Shown in pieces: positions 62,601 to 64,000 of a stretch of 64,000 nt of DNA. The notes under the pieces are model-generated. The model was not told where the DNA came from, ran no database searches, and saw nothing but the letters and a program-made list of their open reading frames with translations. Where the stretch lies: NCBI GenBank assembly GCA_013398055.1, contig VZRS01002401.1:109724-173723 (forward strand). The letters are read 5' to 3'. This stretch comes from Ifrita kowaldi. Taxonomy: Eukaryota; Chordata; Aves; Passeriformes; Cinclosomatidae. Each line of letters starts with the position of its first letter. The stretch's first letter is position 1. Both the position numbers and the translations under genes were made by a program.

Positions 62601-64000
62601 CAAAAAGTCCATCTCCAGCAGCCAGTCACCAGAGCAAAAGTGCAGGGCATGAACCGTGTCCCGGGGGATCCAGCGCAGCCGTGGCACCGGGGGCTGGAGC
62701 ACAGGCACCACCTGGCTCCCTGTCCCAAGGTTCCAACTCTTTTCATAATCAAAACACTGCTGACATTATAAACCCCACATGGGTTTTCTAAAATCCTTCC
62801 CAATCAATAAAGCCAGTACATAACTTATCGGAGACAACACAGAGCTCATTGATTAAGTTTGGTTTCAGTAGCAAAGTTTTCAAAATAAATGAGGCAGGAA
62901 CACTGCGCTCAGCCCTTTTGTGTCACAACCAACTCTGAAGGTGAGGCAGGCTCTGCAAGGCTTTCCTACACACACAGGACAGACTTGGAAAGCCAGGCTG
63001 GGAAATACACACAATACACACCGGGCTCGTGTCCCAAATCATCTCTCTGTAGCAACCAAACAGTAAAGAAAGCTCAACAATGCTGAAAAATGTGCACATT
63101 CACTTGTGAATTTAATATGCAAGCTGCAGCTGAAGCCTTTTTTTATTTTTAAACCCTTCACCGTATGCTCCCACTTCCAAATCAACAGAACAACTTCAGA
63201 TTCTCTTAAATACAGTGTGTTGCTTCATTTCTCCTGCTCAAATGAACATCACTAACAAATATCCCACGTGCAGCTGCAATTAAATAAAACTGCACTGATA
63301 AATGATGTGCAAATGGCTGGGCTAGAGAAGGGGCTGCTGCAAAGTATCTGCTCTTAGAAAGATGCACAAGACAACAGAGATGCAAAGGGGAACAAGAAGT
63401 GTAGGGAGAATTTGGACAGAAAAGAAATTAAAATTCAGGGAGATCTGTTAAAAATGATGAATGATTAAGGCATGATACCTAAATATGAATGTGAGTCAGA
63501 GCAGGGAAACAACATACCACACAAACCAACAGGTTGGGAACCTGTAATGGAAAACCTGAGGAAAATCTGCATGAAATTGGAAAGACCACCCAGAGCAGAG
63601 ACTGGACCTTTAGCTGTGGATCCTGGAGGGGAGGGGGATAGGAAGGAACCCCAAAAACCCACAAGTATATGTTACAAGAGAACAGAGCATGGCCAGGGAG
63701 AGGAGTTTTCCATGGAGAGAAGAGATGACTCCATGATGAAAAAGGTGGATGCTCCTTTATTTCCTTGCCTTTACACCAGAGGCAAAGTACAGCTGAGGCT
63801 GCTGCAAGTGAAACGTTACACAGAGAAGGTGGGAATACAAACACTTTTCATCTTATCCAGCTTGAAAGGCCATCTGAACCCAGCAAACCAACATGAAACG
63901 CTCCCTCTGCCATGGAGGGACACCAAGAAACGTCCAAGAACATCAACAAACTGAGGAAGGATGGCGGAGAAACTGGAGAACGAGGAGGAGGGCCCAGAAG
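59664..64000 (-). other. DENND1A: Intron 5' of exon A (partial)
   Basis: At least 4337 bp of intron run off the right edge. It contains a (CAAA)5 microsatellite (61341-61360), a T-rich run (62301-62312), an AT-rich block with repeated TTATCTGGCT words (61820-61895) and a GC-richer patch (62450-62720). A 160-codon open frame at 63472-63954 has no recognisable domain. No upstream DENND1A exon was found. Confidence 0.8.
61341..61360 (+). repeat. (CAAA)5 microsatellite
   Basis: Five perfect tetranucleotide units, preceded by an A6 run. Confidence 0.95.

Larger units (their letters stand above)
1..64000 (-). other. DENND1A: DENND1A gene body, internal part (partial at both ends)
   Basis: The whole window appears to lie inside one minus-strand gene. 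Ten exons encode a continuous DENN-domain segment. DENND1A is a guanine nucleotide exchange factor for RAB35 that acts at clathrin-coated pits and endosomes (established for the family). The paralogue call rests on residues I associate with DENND1A rather than DENND1B or DENND1C: LKNRLKKVSTTTGDGVARAF and FGSYRNALKIEP in exon J, and TLETPFDDLQSLPNDV in exon I. DENND1B has, from memory, SPFNDLNSLPSDV and KKQSTATGDG. Exon lengths from 5' to 3' are 50, 120, 70, 81, 54, 111, 101, 46, 102 and 126. The start codon, 5' exons, 3' exons and poly(A) site are outside the window. No frameshift, internal stop or defective splice dinucleotide is seen, so the gene looks functional. Confidence 0.93.

Noticed and set aside
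63472..63954. 160-codon plus-strand frame as a gene or retroelement fragment
   Set aside because: The translation has no recognisable motif, no LTR, poly(A) or splice signals surround it, and an overlapping 121-codon frame exists on the other strand.
59664..64000. Preceding DENND1A exon (expected to end near PEDYSDQ)
   Set aside because: No minus-strand segment with this similarity and splice sites was found.
1..64000. Endogenous retrovirus, tRNA, rRNA, CRISPR or bacterial-type operon
   Set aside because: No LTR pairs, pol-type motifs, tRNA T-loop words, regularly spaced repeats or dense gene strings were seen; exon-intron structure shows vertebrate DNA.

Overview
The window is vertebrate nuclear DNA, almost certainly from a bird. 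The only protein-coding gene I can support is DENND1A (connecdenn 1, a RAB35 exchange factor), on the minus strand. Ten consecutive internal exons lie between 59663 and 4986. Joined, they give 861 nt, or 287 codons. Every junction has an AG acceptor and GT donor, the reading frame stays open, and codons split between exons resolve to the expected residues. By comparison with the mammalian protein (recalled, not aligned), this is about residues 45-331 of a roughly 1000-residue protein. It covers most of the uDENN lobe, all of cDENN and the start of dDENN. The first exons lie beyond the right edge. The rest of dDENN and the clathrin/AP-2-binding tail lie beyond the left edge.

The bird assignment rests on a CR1 LINE 3' end at 33525-33617, few other recognisable transposons, short introns for this gene (0.5-19 kb; the human gene exceeds 500 kb) and scattered GC-rich, CpG-containing patches. 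I cannot name the species.

Layout, left to right: intron with an AT-rich palindrome and a CTCF-like site (1-4985); exon J (4986-5111); intron with an internal CpG-rich islet (5112-11208); exon I (11209-11310); intron (11311-19704); exon H (19705-19750); intron with a candidate conserved non-coding block (19751-25580); exon G (25581-25681); intron (25682-30764); exon F (30765-30875); intron with the CR1 (30876-34418); exon E (34419-34472); intron (34473-36567); exon D (36568-36648); short intron (36649-37173); exon C (37174-37243), whose acceptor tract is 24 consecutive T; a 19.4-kb intron with a G-rich/A-tract block and a compound minisatellite beside a CTCF-like site (37244-56673); exon B (56674-56793); intron (56794-59613); exon A (59614-59663); and the intron towards the 5' exons (59664-64000). 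Exon letters are local labels.

The other open frames of 60-243 codons are read as chance or repeat-driven: they show no recognised domain and no plausible splice context. I found no tRNA, rRNA, CRISPR array, intact transposon or viral gene. No unknown multi-gene system is visible. The most interesting residue is regulatory or structural: the CpG islet next to exon J, the minisatellite that appears to have evolved a shorter unit from a longer one, the extreme acceptor of exon C, several perfect dyads, and CTCF-like motifs in convergent orientation.
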